Shown: positions 1 to 7,084 of the stretch, piece by piece
Position numbering within the stretch: the stretch's first letter is position 1
Layout: each line of letters opens with the position of its first letter
DNA from: Pseudomonas aylmerensis
Lineage (GTDB): Bacteria; Pseudomonadota; Gammaproteobacteria; Pseudomonadales; Pseudomonadaceae
Assembly (NCBI RefSeq): GCF_001702265.1
Contig: NZ_MAUE01000027.1
Coordinates: 1-37,406 of the forward strand
Reading direction: 5' to 3'
DNA length: 37,406 bases
The notes under the pieces: generated by a model
Seen by the model: the letters and a program-made list of their open reading frames with translations, nothing else
Told to the model about the DNA's origin: nothing
The model's database searches: none
Translations under genes and position numbers: made by a program

Positions 1-46
1 AGCAGCCTTGAGTCACACGCCATAATCCGCCACCCAGAAGGTCAAA

Positions 47-156
47 TGTGGGAGCCGTCGAGCCCCAGCGAGGCCGCGAAGGCGGCGGCATTGCCAATGA
101 ATTTCGCGCCTGACACACCGCTTTCGCGGCCTCGCCGGGGCTCGACGGCTCCCACA
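47..156. repeat. Inverted REP-like element
   Basis: Two arms of about 38 bases face each other. The left arm begins TGTGGGAGCCGTCGAGCCCC and the right arm ends with the complementary GGGGCTCGACGGCTCCCACA, with GCGAGGCCGCGAA/TTCGCGGCCTCGC continuing the pairing inward. The GTGGGAG...CTCCCAC ends match the other REP pairs of this window, but the core is diverged. It lies outside any gene. Confidence 0.8.
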
Positions 157-242
157 AGGGATCGGCAGTGTCGGCCTCGATACCGGCCTGGCGTAAACAA
201 ACACAACCCACGATGCGAAGCGAGCCGCTTTTGATCTTGATC

Positions 243-476
243 TTGATCTAGGCGCCCCATCAAACACGCTGGCCGAACGCAGGCTTGAATCCGTGGGTAA
301 CCCGGCAGGACGCCGGGTTAGCCGCACTGGGCCAAGGATGGCCCATTGCGGCGGCCCACGGATTCAAGCCGGAGTGAGGGCACACCGAGCCTAGGCGAGG
401 TGCCGAGTGTTGGGGCAAGAGCCCTTTTGGTTACTTTTGGGGCTCTTTTCCAAAAGTGACCCGCTGTAAGAGCGGA
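243..476. repeat. Composite extragenic repeat with nested hairpins
   Basis: GGCTTGAATCCGTGGG at 282-297 is inverted at 355-370. Between the arms are smaller hairpins, AACCCGGC/GCCGGGTT and GGCC...GGCC. The block continues with paired GAGCCC/GGGCTC and CTTTTGG/CCAAAAG elements to about 476. I recognise this as a sequence family that recurs in many Pseudomonas genomes and is often mis-annotated as a small protein. No transposase is present. Confidence 0.65.
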
Positions 477-505
477 ACCATACGCGGCCATTACCCAAAT
501 AACGG

Positions 506-616
506 ATATACACTCAATCTCAACCCAAACCTCAACTTGCCCCCACCAAACAGCACGTACATCCAATTTTCCCCACCCCCCATCCCCCCAAACTCCTCTC
601 ACCGCCAAACCATCAA
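506..616 (+). promoter_or_regulatory. C-rich, G-depleted leader (possible Rho-utilisation region)
   Basis: By hand count this 111-base stretch holds about 53 C and only 4 G on the plus strand (at 539, 553, 557 and 604). It ends about 15 bases before the ABM-domain gene. A C-over-G bubble of this size in an untranslated leader is the classical signature of a Rho-utilisation site. That function is inferred; no downstream pause or termination signal can be read from the sequence alone. Confidence 0.4.
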
Positions 617-631
617 GGCAGAGGGGCACCC

Positions 632-1222
632 ATGCACCCAGCACCCAAAACCGGACCCGACGAAGTCGTCACCCTGGTCGTCAAACACCTGATCAAACCC
701 GGCCAGGAAGCCAACTACGAAACCTGGCTACGCCACATCGTACGAATCGCCGGCGCGCGCCCCGGGCACCTCGGTGTCGACGTCGTGCGCAGCAAACAGA
801 ACGGCCTGGCGCTGTTCACCTGCGTATTACGCTACCGGTCCACCGATGACCTGCAAACCTGGCTCGATTCCGCCGAGCGCAAAACCCTGATCGCCGAAGC
901 CACACCCATGCTGGCGGACGGCGACAACACCGAAATCGGCGCGGTCAACGAGTTCTGGTTCACGCCCCTGGCCGACAGCGCCGCCAAGCCGCCGCGCTGG
1001 AAACAGGCGGTGGTCACCCTGTGCGTGATCCTGCCGCTGACCCTGCTAGTGCCCATCGTGTGGGGCCCGGTCCTGCGCCTGCACCCGTTTTTATCCAACT
1101 ACGTGGTCGCGACCTTCTTGGTGACGCTGACCATCGTGCTGCTGGTGGTCTACCTGCTGATGCCGGCCGCCACCCGCCTGTTCGCTCCCTGGCTTGAAGC
1201 CTCAGTAAAGGAAACCCTATGA
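632..1222 (+). CDS. Membrane-anchored antibiotic biosynthesis monooxygenase (ABM) domain protein
   Basis: The product is 196 aa. Residues about 12-85 form a ferredoxin-like ABM-type domain (VVTLVVKHLIKPGQE, then GHLGVDVVR). The C-terminal part has two hydrophobic helices at about 124-146 and 155-180, so the soluble domain is tethered to the inner membrane. ABM domains act as small oxygenases or ligand-binding folds, and the substrate here is unknown. GAGGGG lies a few bases before the ATG and supports this start. The stop overlaps the next start as ATGA, so translation is coupled to the amidohydrolase. A C-rich leader precedes the gene. Family confident, reaction unknown. Confidence 0.8.
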   Translation: MHPAPKTGPDEVVTLVVKHLIKPGQEANYETWLRHIVRIAGARPGHLGVDVVRSKQNGLALFTCVLRYRSTDDLQTWLDSAERKTLIAEATPMLADGDNTEIGAVNEFWFTPLADSAAKPPRWKQAVVTLCVILPLTLLVPIVWGPVLRLHPFLSNYVVATFLVTLTIVLLVVYLLMPAATRLFAPWLEASVKETL

Positions 1223-3057
1223 ACGCCGATCTGATTCTGTTCAATGGCCAGTTCCACACCGTGGACCGTGAAAACCCGCGCGCCACCGCCGTCGCTATCC
1301 ATGAAGGCCGCTTTGTCGTCGTCGGCACCGACGGTGAAGCCCTGGCCCTGCGCGGCAGTGGCACCCAGGTCATCGACCTCAAGGGCCGCACCGTGATCCC
1401 CGGCCTCAACGACTCGCACCTGCACCTGATCCGTGGCGGGCTCAACTACAACCTCGAACTGCGCTGGGAAGGCGTGCCGTCGCTGGCCGATGCCTTGCGC
1501 ATGCTCAAGGACCAGGCTGATCGCACCCCGACGCCGCAATGGGTACGCGTGGTCGGCGGCTGGAACGAATTCCAGTTCGCCGAAAAACGCATGCCCACCC
1601 TCGACGAACTCAACCAGGCCGCGCCCGACACGCCGGTGTTCGTGCTGCACCTGTATGACCGTGCCTTGCTCAACCGCGCTGCACTGCGCGTGGCCGGCTA
1701 TACCAAGGACACGCCGAACCCGCCGGGCGGTGAGATCGTGCGCGACAGTCACGGCAACCCCACCGGCATGCTGGTGGCGCGTCCCAACGCGATGATCCTC
1801 TACTCGACCTTGGCCAAAGGCCCGAAACTGCCGCTGGAATATCAGGTCAACTCCACCCGTCAGTTCATGCGCGAACTTAATCGCCTCGGCCTGACCAGCG
1901 CCATCGATGCCGGTGGCGGCTTCCAGAATTACCCCGATGACTACGCGGTGATCGAACAACTGGCCAAGGATCAACAGTTGACGGTGCGCATCGCCTACAA
2001 CCTGTTCACCCAGAAGCCCAAGGAAGAACTCAGCGACTTCAGGAACTGGACCGGCAGCGTCACCCTGCACCAGGGCGATGACTACCTGCGCCACAACGGC
2101 GCCGGCGAGATGCTGGTGTTCTCTGCCGCCGACTTCGAAGACTTCCTCGAGCCGCGTCCCGACTTGCCGCAGAGCATGGAGCAGGAGTTGGAACCGGTGG
2201 TGCGCCATCTTGTTGAGCAGCGCTGGCCGTTCCGCCTGCATGCCACCTACGACGAGTCCATTTCGCGCATGCTCGACGTGTTCGAGAAGGTCAATCGCGA
2301 CATTCCGTTCAATGGCCTGCCGTGGTTCTTCGACCATGCCGAAACCATCACGCCGAAAAATATCGAGCGCGTGCGCGCCCTCGGCGGCGGTATTGCGATC
2401 CAGGACCGCATGGCGTTCCAGGGTGAGTACTTTGTCGAGCGCTACGGCGCCAAGGCGGCCGAAGCCACGCCGCCGATCAAGCGCATGCTCGCCGAAGGCG
2501 TGCCGGTAGGCGCCGGTACCGATGCCACGCGGGTCTCCAGCTACAACCCGTGGACCTCGCTGTACTGGATGGTCAGCGGCCGCACCGTGGGCGGCCTGGA
2601 GCTGCACGCCGAAGGCCTGCCGCGCCTGACTGCGCTGGAACTGTTCACCCATGGCAGCGCCTGGTTCTCGTCCGAGCAAGGCAAGAAGGGCCAGATCAAG
2701 GTCGGCCAGTTGGCGGACGTGGCGGCGCTGTCGGCGGATTTTTTCAGCGTCGATGAAGAGGCCATCAAGTGGATCGAATCGGTGCTGACCGTGGTCGGCG
2801 GCAAGGTGGTGTACGGCGCCGGCGACTTCGACGATGTCGCGCCACCGCGTGTGCCGGTGCTGCCGGACTGGTCGCCGGTGGTCAAGGTGCCGGGGCACTG
2901 GCGCCCGACTTCACCGGTGCAGGCTCAGGTTCACCAGTGCAGCGGCCCGTGCGGCGTGCATTCCCACAGCCATGAAAAGGCCCGCCTCAGCAGCGTGCCG
3001 GTCAGCGACTTCCAGGGTTTCTGGGGCGCGTTTGGCTGCTCGTGTTTTGCTTTTTAA
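1219..3057 (+). CDS. Amidohydrolase family protein (Amidohydro_3, YtcJ/AepA-like)
   Basis: The product is 612 aa, a metal-dependent hydrolase of the amidohydrolase superfamily. The N-terminal strand domain (ADLILFNGQFHTVD) leads to the barrel. DSHLHL gives the metal ligands H67 and H69, DHAE near residue 373 a later histidine, and GAGTDATR near 432 the catalytic aspartate region. Family members hydrolyse amides or related C-N bonds, and the substrate cannot be told. It overlaps the ABM gene by 4 bases and precedes a YcaC-type hydrolase by 20, so the three form one operon. The last 42 residues are unusual: C574, C578, H581, H583, H585, C607 and C609 make a Cys/His-rich tail that could bind metal. 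No signal peptide was seen. Confidence 0.88.
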   Translation: MNADLILFNGQFHTVDRENPRATAVAIHEGRFVVVGTDGEALALRGSGTQVIDLKGRTVIPGLNDSHLHLIRGGLNYNLELRWEGVPSLADALRMLKDQADRTPTPQWVRVVGGWNEFQFAEKRMPTLDELNQAAPDTPVFVLHLYDRALLNRAALRVAGYTKDTPNPPGGEIVRDSHGNPTGMLVARPNAMILYSTLAKGPKLPLEYQVNSTRQFMRELNRLGLTSAIDAGGGFQNYPDDYAVIEQLAKDQQLTVRIAYNLFTQKPKEELSDFRNWTGSVTLHQGDDYLRHNGAGEMLVFSAADFEDFLEPRPDLPQSMEQELEPVVRHLVEQRWPFRLHATYDESISRMLDVFEKVNRDIPFNGLPWFFDHAETITPKNIERVRALGGGIAIQDRMAFQGEYFVERYGAKAAEATPPIKRMLAEGVPVGAGTDATRVSSYNPWTSLYWMVSGRTVGGLELHAEGLPRLTALELFTHGSAWFSSEQGKKGQIKVGQLADVAALSADFFSVDEEAIKWIESVLTVVGGKVVYGAGDFDDVAPPRVPVLPDWSPVVKVPGHWRPTSPVQAQVHQCSGPCGVHSHSHEKARLSSVPVSDFQGFWGAFGCSCFAF

Positions 3058-3077
3058 ACCCCCGAAGGAGTTAACCC

Positions 3078-3695
3078 ATGACTTACAAGCGCTTGAACAA
3101 AGATGACGCGGTGGTGCTGTTGGTGGATCACCAGACCGGCCTGATCTCGCTGGTGCAGGATTTCTCCCCCAACGAATTCAAGAACAACGTGCTGGCCCTG
3201 GCCGATGTGGCGAAGTTCTTCAACCTGCCGACCATCCTGACCACCAGTTTTGAAGGCGGTCCTAACGGCCCACTGGTGCCAGAGCTCAAGGCACTGTTCC
3301 CGGACGCGCCGTACATCGCCCGCCCTGGCCAGATCAACGCCTGGGACAACGAAGATTTCGTCAAGGCGGTCAAGGCTACCGGTCGCAAGCAGATCATCAT
3401 TGCCGGCGTGGTGACGGACGTGTGCGTAGCGTTCCCGACCCTGTGCGCCCTCGACGAAGGCTTCGAGGTGTTCGTGGTTACCGACGCCTCCGGTACTTTC
3501 AACGAAACTGTGCAACAAGCCGCCTGGGCCCGTATGACCGCCGCCGGTGCGCAACTGGTGAACTGGTTCGCCGTGGCTTGTGAGCTGCAAGTGGACTGGC
3601 GCAACGACATGGAAGGCCTGGCCAACCTGCTGTCGCCGCGCATCCCCAACTACCGCAACCTGATGAACAGCTACTCGGCGTTTACTGCCAAGTAA
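3078..3695 (+). CDS. YcaC-type cysteine hydrolase (isochorismatase-like)
   Basis: The product is 205 aa and close in sequence to E. coli YcaC as I recall it. The isochorismatase-like triad is visible: D17 in LLVDHQTG, R82 in YIARPGQ and C116 in VVTDVCVAF. YcaC proteins are cytosolic oligomeric hydrolases with no firmly established substrate. GAAGGAG lies about 8 bases before the ATG. It follows the amidohydrolase by 20 bases, so the pair may act in sequence on an amide or imide; this is inference. A REP pair lies just downstream and may end the transcript. Confidence 0.88.
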   Translation: MTYKRLNKDDAVVLLVDHQTGLISLVQDFSPNEFKNNVLALADVAKFFNLPTILTTSFEGGPNGPLVPELKALFPDAPYIARPGQINAWDNEDFVKAVKATGRKQIIIAGVVTDVCVAFPTLCALDEGFEVFVVTDASGTFNETVQQAAWARMTAAGAQLVNWFAVACELQVDWRNDMEGLANLLSPRIPNYRNLMNSYSAFTAK

Positions 3696-3721
3696 CCGGT
3701 TTTCAAGCCTGTAGGTGATCA

Positions 3722-3815
3722 ATGTGGGAGGGGGCTTGCCCCCGATAGCGGTGTATCAGTCAAAGCTATTGAGACTGACACACCGCTATCGGGGGCAAGC
3801 CGCCTCCCACATTTG
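3722..3815. repeat. Inverted REP pair
   Basis: ATGTGGGAGGGGGCTTGCCC and CCGATAGCGGTGT face CACCGCTATCGGGGGCAAGC and CGCCTCCCACAT across a short centre. It sits in the gap after ycaC and before the LysR gene, and may stabilise or end the upstream operon transcript. Confidence 0.9.
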
Positions 3816-3817
3816 AT

Positions 3818-3846
3818 TTGTGATAAGGCGACCGACCCGCTATAAA
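3818..3846 (+). promoter_or_regulatory. Candidate sigma-70 promoter for the LysR gene
   Basis: TTGTGA at 3818-3823 (4 of 6 to consensus) and TATAAA at 3841-3846 (5 of 6) are 17 bases apart, ending 28 bases before the LysR start codon. It directly follows the REP pair. Confidence 0.5.
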
Positions 3847-3874
3847 TCAGCAAACTGTCCACCGAGAAGCGACA

Positions 3875-4756
3875 ATGAACCCCTTCGAAGACATGCGCCT
3901 GTTCTGCCAGGTCATGGAATCCGGCAGCTTCACCGCCGCCGCCGAACAGCTCGGCCTGTCCAAGCAGTTCGTCAGCCGCCGCCTGATCCAGCTGGAAGAT
4001 CGCCTCGGCGTGCGCCTGCTCAACCGTTCCACCCGCCGCCTGGACGTCACGCCCCTGGGGCAGAGTTACTACGAATCCGCCTTGCGCCTGCTCACCGAAG
4101 TCGAGCAAGTGGAGCAGGGCATCGCCGGCCAGAACAGCGAACCGCGCGGCACCCTGCGCCTCAGCGCGCCGTTGTCGTTTGCGATGGCGCACCTGGGCTG
4201 CCTGTTGCCGCAGTTTTTGCAGCGCTATCCCCAGGTGTCGGTGGAAGTCGACCTCAGCGACCGCCCGGTGGATTTGATCGGCGAAGGCTACGACCTGGTG
4301 CTGCGCATCGGCACCCTGGAAGATTCCACCCTGATTGCCCGCCGTATCGCCAGCATCCCGCGCGTCTACTGCGCCAGCCCGGATTACCTGGCCCTGCGCG
4401 GCACCCCGCAGAAACCCGACGATCTCGCCGACCACGACTGCCTGCCCTACGGCCATGGCCGCCAGGTGCAGTGGCGCTTCAAGGGCAAGCTGCAGGCGCT
4501 GAACGTCAGCGGGCGCATGCGCGTCAACAATGGCGAGCTGCTGCGCGACACCGCGATTGCCGGGCTGGGCGTCACCTACTTGCCGACCTTTATCGTCGGC
4601 GAGGCTTTGAAGGACGGGCGCCTGGTGAGCGTACTGGACGACTTCGCCCCCGAAGCCCTGACCCTGTCGGCGGTGTATCCGCAGCACCGGCAAAGCTCAC
4701 GGCCCGTCCAGGCGCTGGTGGAGTTCTTGCGCGAACGCCTGGCTAGTGGCTGTTAA
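3875..4756 (+). CDS. LysR family transcriptional regulator
   Basis: The product is 293 aa, the usual LTTR length. Residues 5-62 form the winged HTH (MRLFCQVMESGSFTAAAEQL, then RSTRRLDVTPLG), followed by a substrate-binding domain at about 90-290 that includes RPVDLIGEGYDLVLRIG. This subtype (AaeR/DmlR-like) normally has a single effector domain of this kind. GAGAAG before the ATG sets the start. It may control the upstream ABM/amidohydrolase/ycaC operon, which is on the same strand behind a REP pair, but no operator is evident. Its 3' end overlaps the convergent AraC gene by 14 bases. Confidence 0.9.
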   Translation: MNPFEDMRLFCQVMESGSFTAAAEQLGLSKQFVSRRLIQLEDRLGVRLLNRSTRRLDVTPLGQSYYESALRLLTEVEQVEQGIAGQNSEPRGTLRLSAPLSFAMAHLGCLLPQFLQRYPQVSVEVDLSDRPVDLIGEGYDLVLRIGTLEDSTLIARRIASIPRVYCASPDYLALRGTPQKPDDLADHDCLPYGHGRQVQWRFKGKLQALNVSGRMRVNNGELLRDTAIAGLGVTYLPTFIVGEALKDGRLVSVLDDFAPEALTLSAVYPQHRQSSRPVQALVEFLRERLASGC

Positions 4757-5789
4757 ACAACTGGCGGATCAGGTTCGGCGTGCTGCCGGTCCAGCGCTTG
4801 AATGAGCGTCGGAAGTTGGCTGCGTCGTTGAAATTCAGGTACGCAGCCACTTCCTCATTGCTGTAGCCCTTGACCTGGTACAGGTGCAACGCCACCTGCT
4901 TGCGCACGCGGTCCACCTGCTGCTGAAAACCGGTGTCGTGCTTGTGCAGTTTGCGCTTGAGGGTCGCCGGGCTCATCGCAAACGCCTGGGCCGCCTGTTC
5001 CAGGCTCGGCGGCTGGCGTACCTGATCGCGCAGGTAGTCGTAGAGGCAGTCGAGAAAGCTGCCGGCAAAGCCCAAGTGTTCGATCTGCTCACAGGCCTGG
5101 CGACGTGCGACCTGGCCGGCAGTGGCCGAGGCACCCGGCCACGGGTGGGTGAGGTATTCGCGCGGAATGCTGAGCATGTCCAGCGGGCGCGCAAAGCGCG
5201 TGCCTTCGCCCAGGTTCACCCAGTACTGCTCGACATAACGCGGCTCGGCGTGGCTGAAACTGCACGCCCACGGCAGCCGCTGGCCGCTGAGCCAATGGCT
5301 CATGGCAACCAGTGAGGTCACGCTGGCCTCCAGCAGGAAACGCCAGTGCTCGCCGGCGCCGCAACTATCGAGCCAATACAGGTAGGCGTGGTGCTCATCC
5401 AGCTCCAGTTGCAGGGTGACCAATGGGCTGAGCAGCACTTGCTGCTGGATGAGGAGTTCGAGTGCCTGGTGCAGGTTCTGCGCGTGGCCCAGGGCGTGAC
5501 TGGCGGCGCCGTAGTAGCCGGGCAGCAGGCGTTGGCCAAACAGGAAGCTGCTGTCGTCGGCATCCAGCAGTTTGCGACTGTTGCCGATCAGGGCCAGGAA
5601 CTGCTGCGGGCTCAACCGCGCGTTGCCGGCCAGGATGTCCTCGTGGAACAACCCGGTGCCGCGCAGCAGGCGATGGCTGTCGATGTCGCGGGACAAGGCC
5701 AGGTCGATCAAGGTAGCGGGTTGGTAATGCCCGGGGATAAAGCGCGTGTCGCTTTCATACCAGCTGGTCTTGACGGCCATCTCAGGCAC
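4743..5789 (-). CDS. AraC family transcriptional regulator (arabinose-binding-domain type)
   Basis: The product is 348 aa. The N-terminal two thirds resemble the AraC-type ligand domain of the OruR/ArgR-like group. The C-terminal 100 residues carry the two HTH motifs, about 263-282 (SLEQAAQAFAMSPATLKRKL) and 310-338 (SNEEVAAYLNFNDAANFRRS). The start overlaps the end of the GGDEF gene by 8 bases, so the two are co-transcribed and probably translationally coupled. Target genes are unknown. Through its operon it may share the candidate Pho box at 6749-6766. Confidence 0.88.
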   Translation of the reverse strand: MPEMAVKTSWYESDTRFIPGHYQPATLIDLALSRDIDSHRLLRGTGLFHEDILAGNARLSPQQFLALIGNSRKLLDADDSSFLFGQRLLPGYYGAASHALGHAQNLHQALELLIQQQVLLSPLVTLQLELDEHHAYLYWLDSCGAGEHWRFLLEASVTSLVAMSHWLSGQRLPWACSFSHAEPRYVEQYWVNLGEGTRFARPLDMLSIPREYLTHPWPGASATAGQVARRQACEQIEHLGFAGSFLDCLYDYLRDQVRQPPSLEQAAQAFAMSPATLKRKLHKHDTGFQQQVDRVRKQVALHLYQVKGYSNEEVAAYLNFNDAANFRRSFKRWTGSTPNLIRQLFNSH

Positions 5790-6696
5790 TTTTCGCCAGC
5801 GGTTGCTTGGTCCGTGCCAGCGCCAGGTTGAGGCGCTTGAGCAGGTCGTGGGGCGACTCGTCCAGGGCCATCACCACCGCCGTAGTCGCGGCCAATTGCA
5901 GGCGTTCGCCCTGTTGGCGGGTCTTGTGGGCCAGGCCACGCACGGCCTGTTGCAACTCCAGCGCCAGCACCTGGGCCTGGCGTTCGCCGGTGTTGGGCAA
6001 CAGCACCACAAAACGGTCGCCGGCCAGGCGGCACAGCAAGTCCTGGCGGCGCAGGTTGAGCAACAGCAAATGGCTCAGGGCCTGCAACACCGCGTCGCCC
6101 TCGACGTGCCCGAAAGCCTGGTTGATGGCGGCAAAGTTATCCAGGTCCAGGGCCAGCAGTGACAGCGGTTGTTGTTGCTCGCGGCTGTCCTGCAGGCTGT
6201 CGGCCAACTGGCGCTTGAGGTAGTCGGCGCCGGCCAGCGGCGTGAGTTTGTCGAACAGCCGATGCTCGCGAAACAGCCGCTCGCGCTTCTCCATCTGCGC
6301 GCTGATCGCCAGTTGTTCGCGGTGCCAGTGGTAGATGCCGATGGTCAGCAGGATCATGCCCACCGGCATCGGCCCGGACTCCAGCCAGTGGTCCCAGGTG
6401 ATGCTGTCGGGCAGGCGGATAAATTCGTCGAGGCTGTCGATCCACCAGGAAAAGAAGATGCACGACAGCCCCAGCGCGAGGTAATTGGTGACGCGCCCGG
6501 CGGGTCGGCTTTTCAGCACCAGGCCCAGCCACACCAGCGCCAACAGGGCCGAGCCGCCTTCGCCGAAGATGTCCAGCCAGGCCCATTCACTGACGTATTT
6601 CAACTCGCCGCAGGCCAGGTGCAGGATCAGCCCGAGGTTGGCGGCAACCAGCAGCAGCGCGAGTTTCCAGCGATGGGGTTTGAGCACGGAGAACAT
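5782..6696 (-). CDS. Membrane GGDEF-domain protein with degenerate AGDRF signature
   Basis: The product is 304 aa. Four hydrophobic segments at about 10-28, 48-62, 70-88 and 108-123 are followed by a linker and a GGDEF domain (about 140-300). The GTP/metal-binding region is recognisable (LDLDNF with D184, then FGHVEGD at 195-201), but the signature loop reads A225-G-D-R-F229 instead of GG(D/E)EF. Arg in the fourth position is unusual for an active diguanylate cyclase, so it may be a weak enzyme or a sensor lacking catalysis. No inhibitory RxxD site precedes the loop. It heads an operon with the AraC gene. Confidence 0.85.
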   Translation of the reverse strand: MFSVLKPHRWKLALLLVAANLGLILHLACGELKYVSEWAWLDIFGEGGSALLALVWLGLVLKSRPAGRVTNYLALGLSCIFFSWWIDSLDEFIRLPDSITWDHWLESGPMPVGMILLTIGIYHWHREQLAISAQMEKRERLFREHRLFDKLTPLAGADYLKRQLADSLQDSREQQQPLSLLALDLDNFAAINQAFGHVEGDAVLQALSHLLLLNLRRQDLLCRLAGDRFVVLLPNTGERQAQVLALELQQAVRGLAHKTRQQGERLQLAATTAVVMALDESPHDLLKRLNLALARTKQPLAKSA

Positions 6697-6748
6697 GGCC
6701 GCGAGTCCTTGGGCAAATGAGCGATGGGCGCCAGCACAGCAGATGCAT

Positions 6749-6766
6749 GTGACGGTTGGATGACGG
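6749..6766 (-). promoter_or_regulatory. Candidate Pho box before the GGDEF-araC operon
   Basis: Read on the minus strand the site is CCGTCAT-CCAA-CCGTCAC: two 7-base repeats with a 4-base spacer, the architecture of the PhoB box (consensus CTGTCAT-N4-CTGTCAT). It lies about 52 bases before the GGDEF start codon. The -10 that should follow after about 10 bases is poor (TGTGCT), so function is uncertain. Confidence 0.45.
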
Positions 6767-6826
6767 TGGGGGAGGGTCGAATCAGCTCATGGGATAAATA
6801 AAATTTCCCGCCAAACGCCGAACAAA

Positions 6827-6915
6827 TGTGGGCGCGGGCTTGCTCGCGAAAGCGTTACGTCAGTTGGCCCATCTGTTCCTGAACGGCCGCTTTCGCGAGC
6901 AAGCCCGCTCCCACA
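6827..6915. repeat. Inverted REP pair
   Basis: TGTGGGCGCGGGCTTGCTCG and CGAAAGCG face CGCTTTCG and CGAGCAAGCCCGCTCCCACA. It lies in the divergent gap between the GGDEF gene and the phytate module. A small hairpin, GCCCG-GTTTA-CGGGC at 6965-6979, follows. Confidence 0.9.
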
Positions 6916-6993
6916 CTTAATCGAGGTCATATCAGCTCATTTGCCCCGGCATAGGGCCTCAAAAGCCCGGTTTACGGGCCTTCGTGCCGATCC

Positions 6994-7027
6994 CTGTCAC
7001 AGAACCGTCATCCCCCACCCCTAGCTT
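6994..7027 (+). promoter_or_regulatory. Candidate Pho box and -10 for the phytate module
   Basis: CTGTCAC (6994-7000), AGAA, CCGTCAT (7005-7011) matches the PhoB box with 12 of 14 conserved bases. Exactly 10 bases later TAGCTT (7022-7027) can serve as the -10, the spacing seen in PhoB-activated promoters, where the box replaces the -35. It ends 57 bases before the receptor start codon. Control by PhoB is inferred from this site and from the phosphate-releasing gene content. Confidence 0.65.
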
Positions 7028-7084
7028 GCCCTCCCAGTTGCCGGGCCTCTTGCCTGGCGCCAATGGATTCTTGGGGAGGATTGC

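Noticed and set aside
318..644. A 108-residue open frame on the minus strand over the composite repeat
   Set aside because: It lies within the extragenic repeat and the C-rich leader; its sequence is the kind of product often wrongly called from this repeat, and it has no ribosome-binding site.
1150..2898. A 582-codon open frame antisense to the amidohydrolase
   Set aside because: High-GC third-position shadow; the plus-strand gene has clear family motifs. Likewise the long antisense frames at 6959-9649 and 21156-23735 over the two receptor genes.
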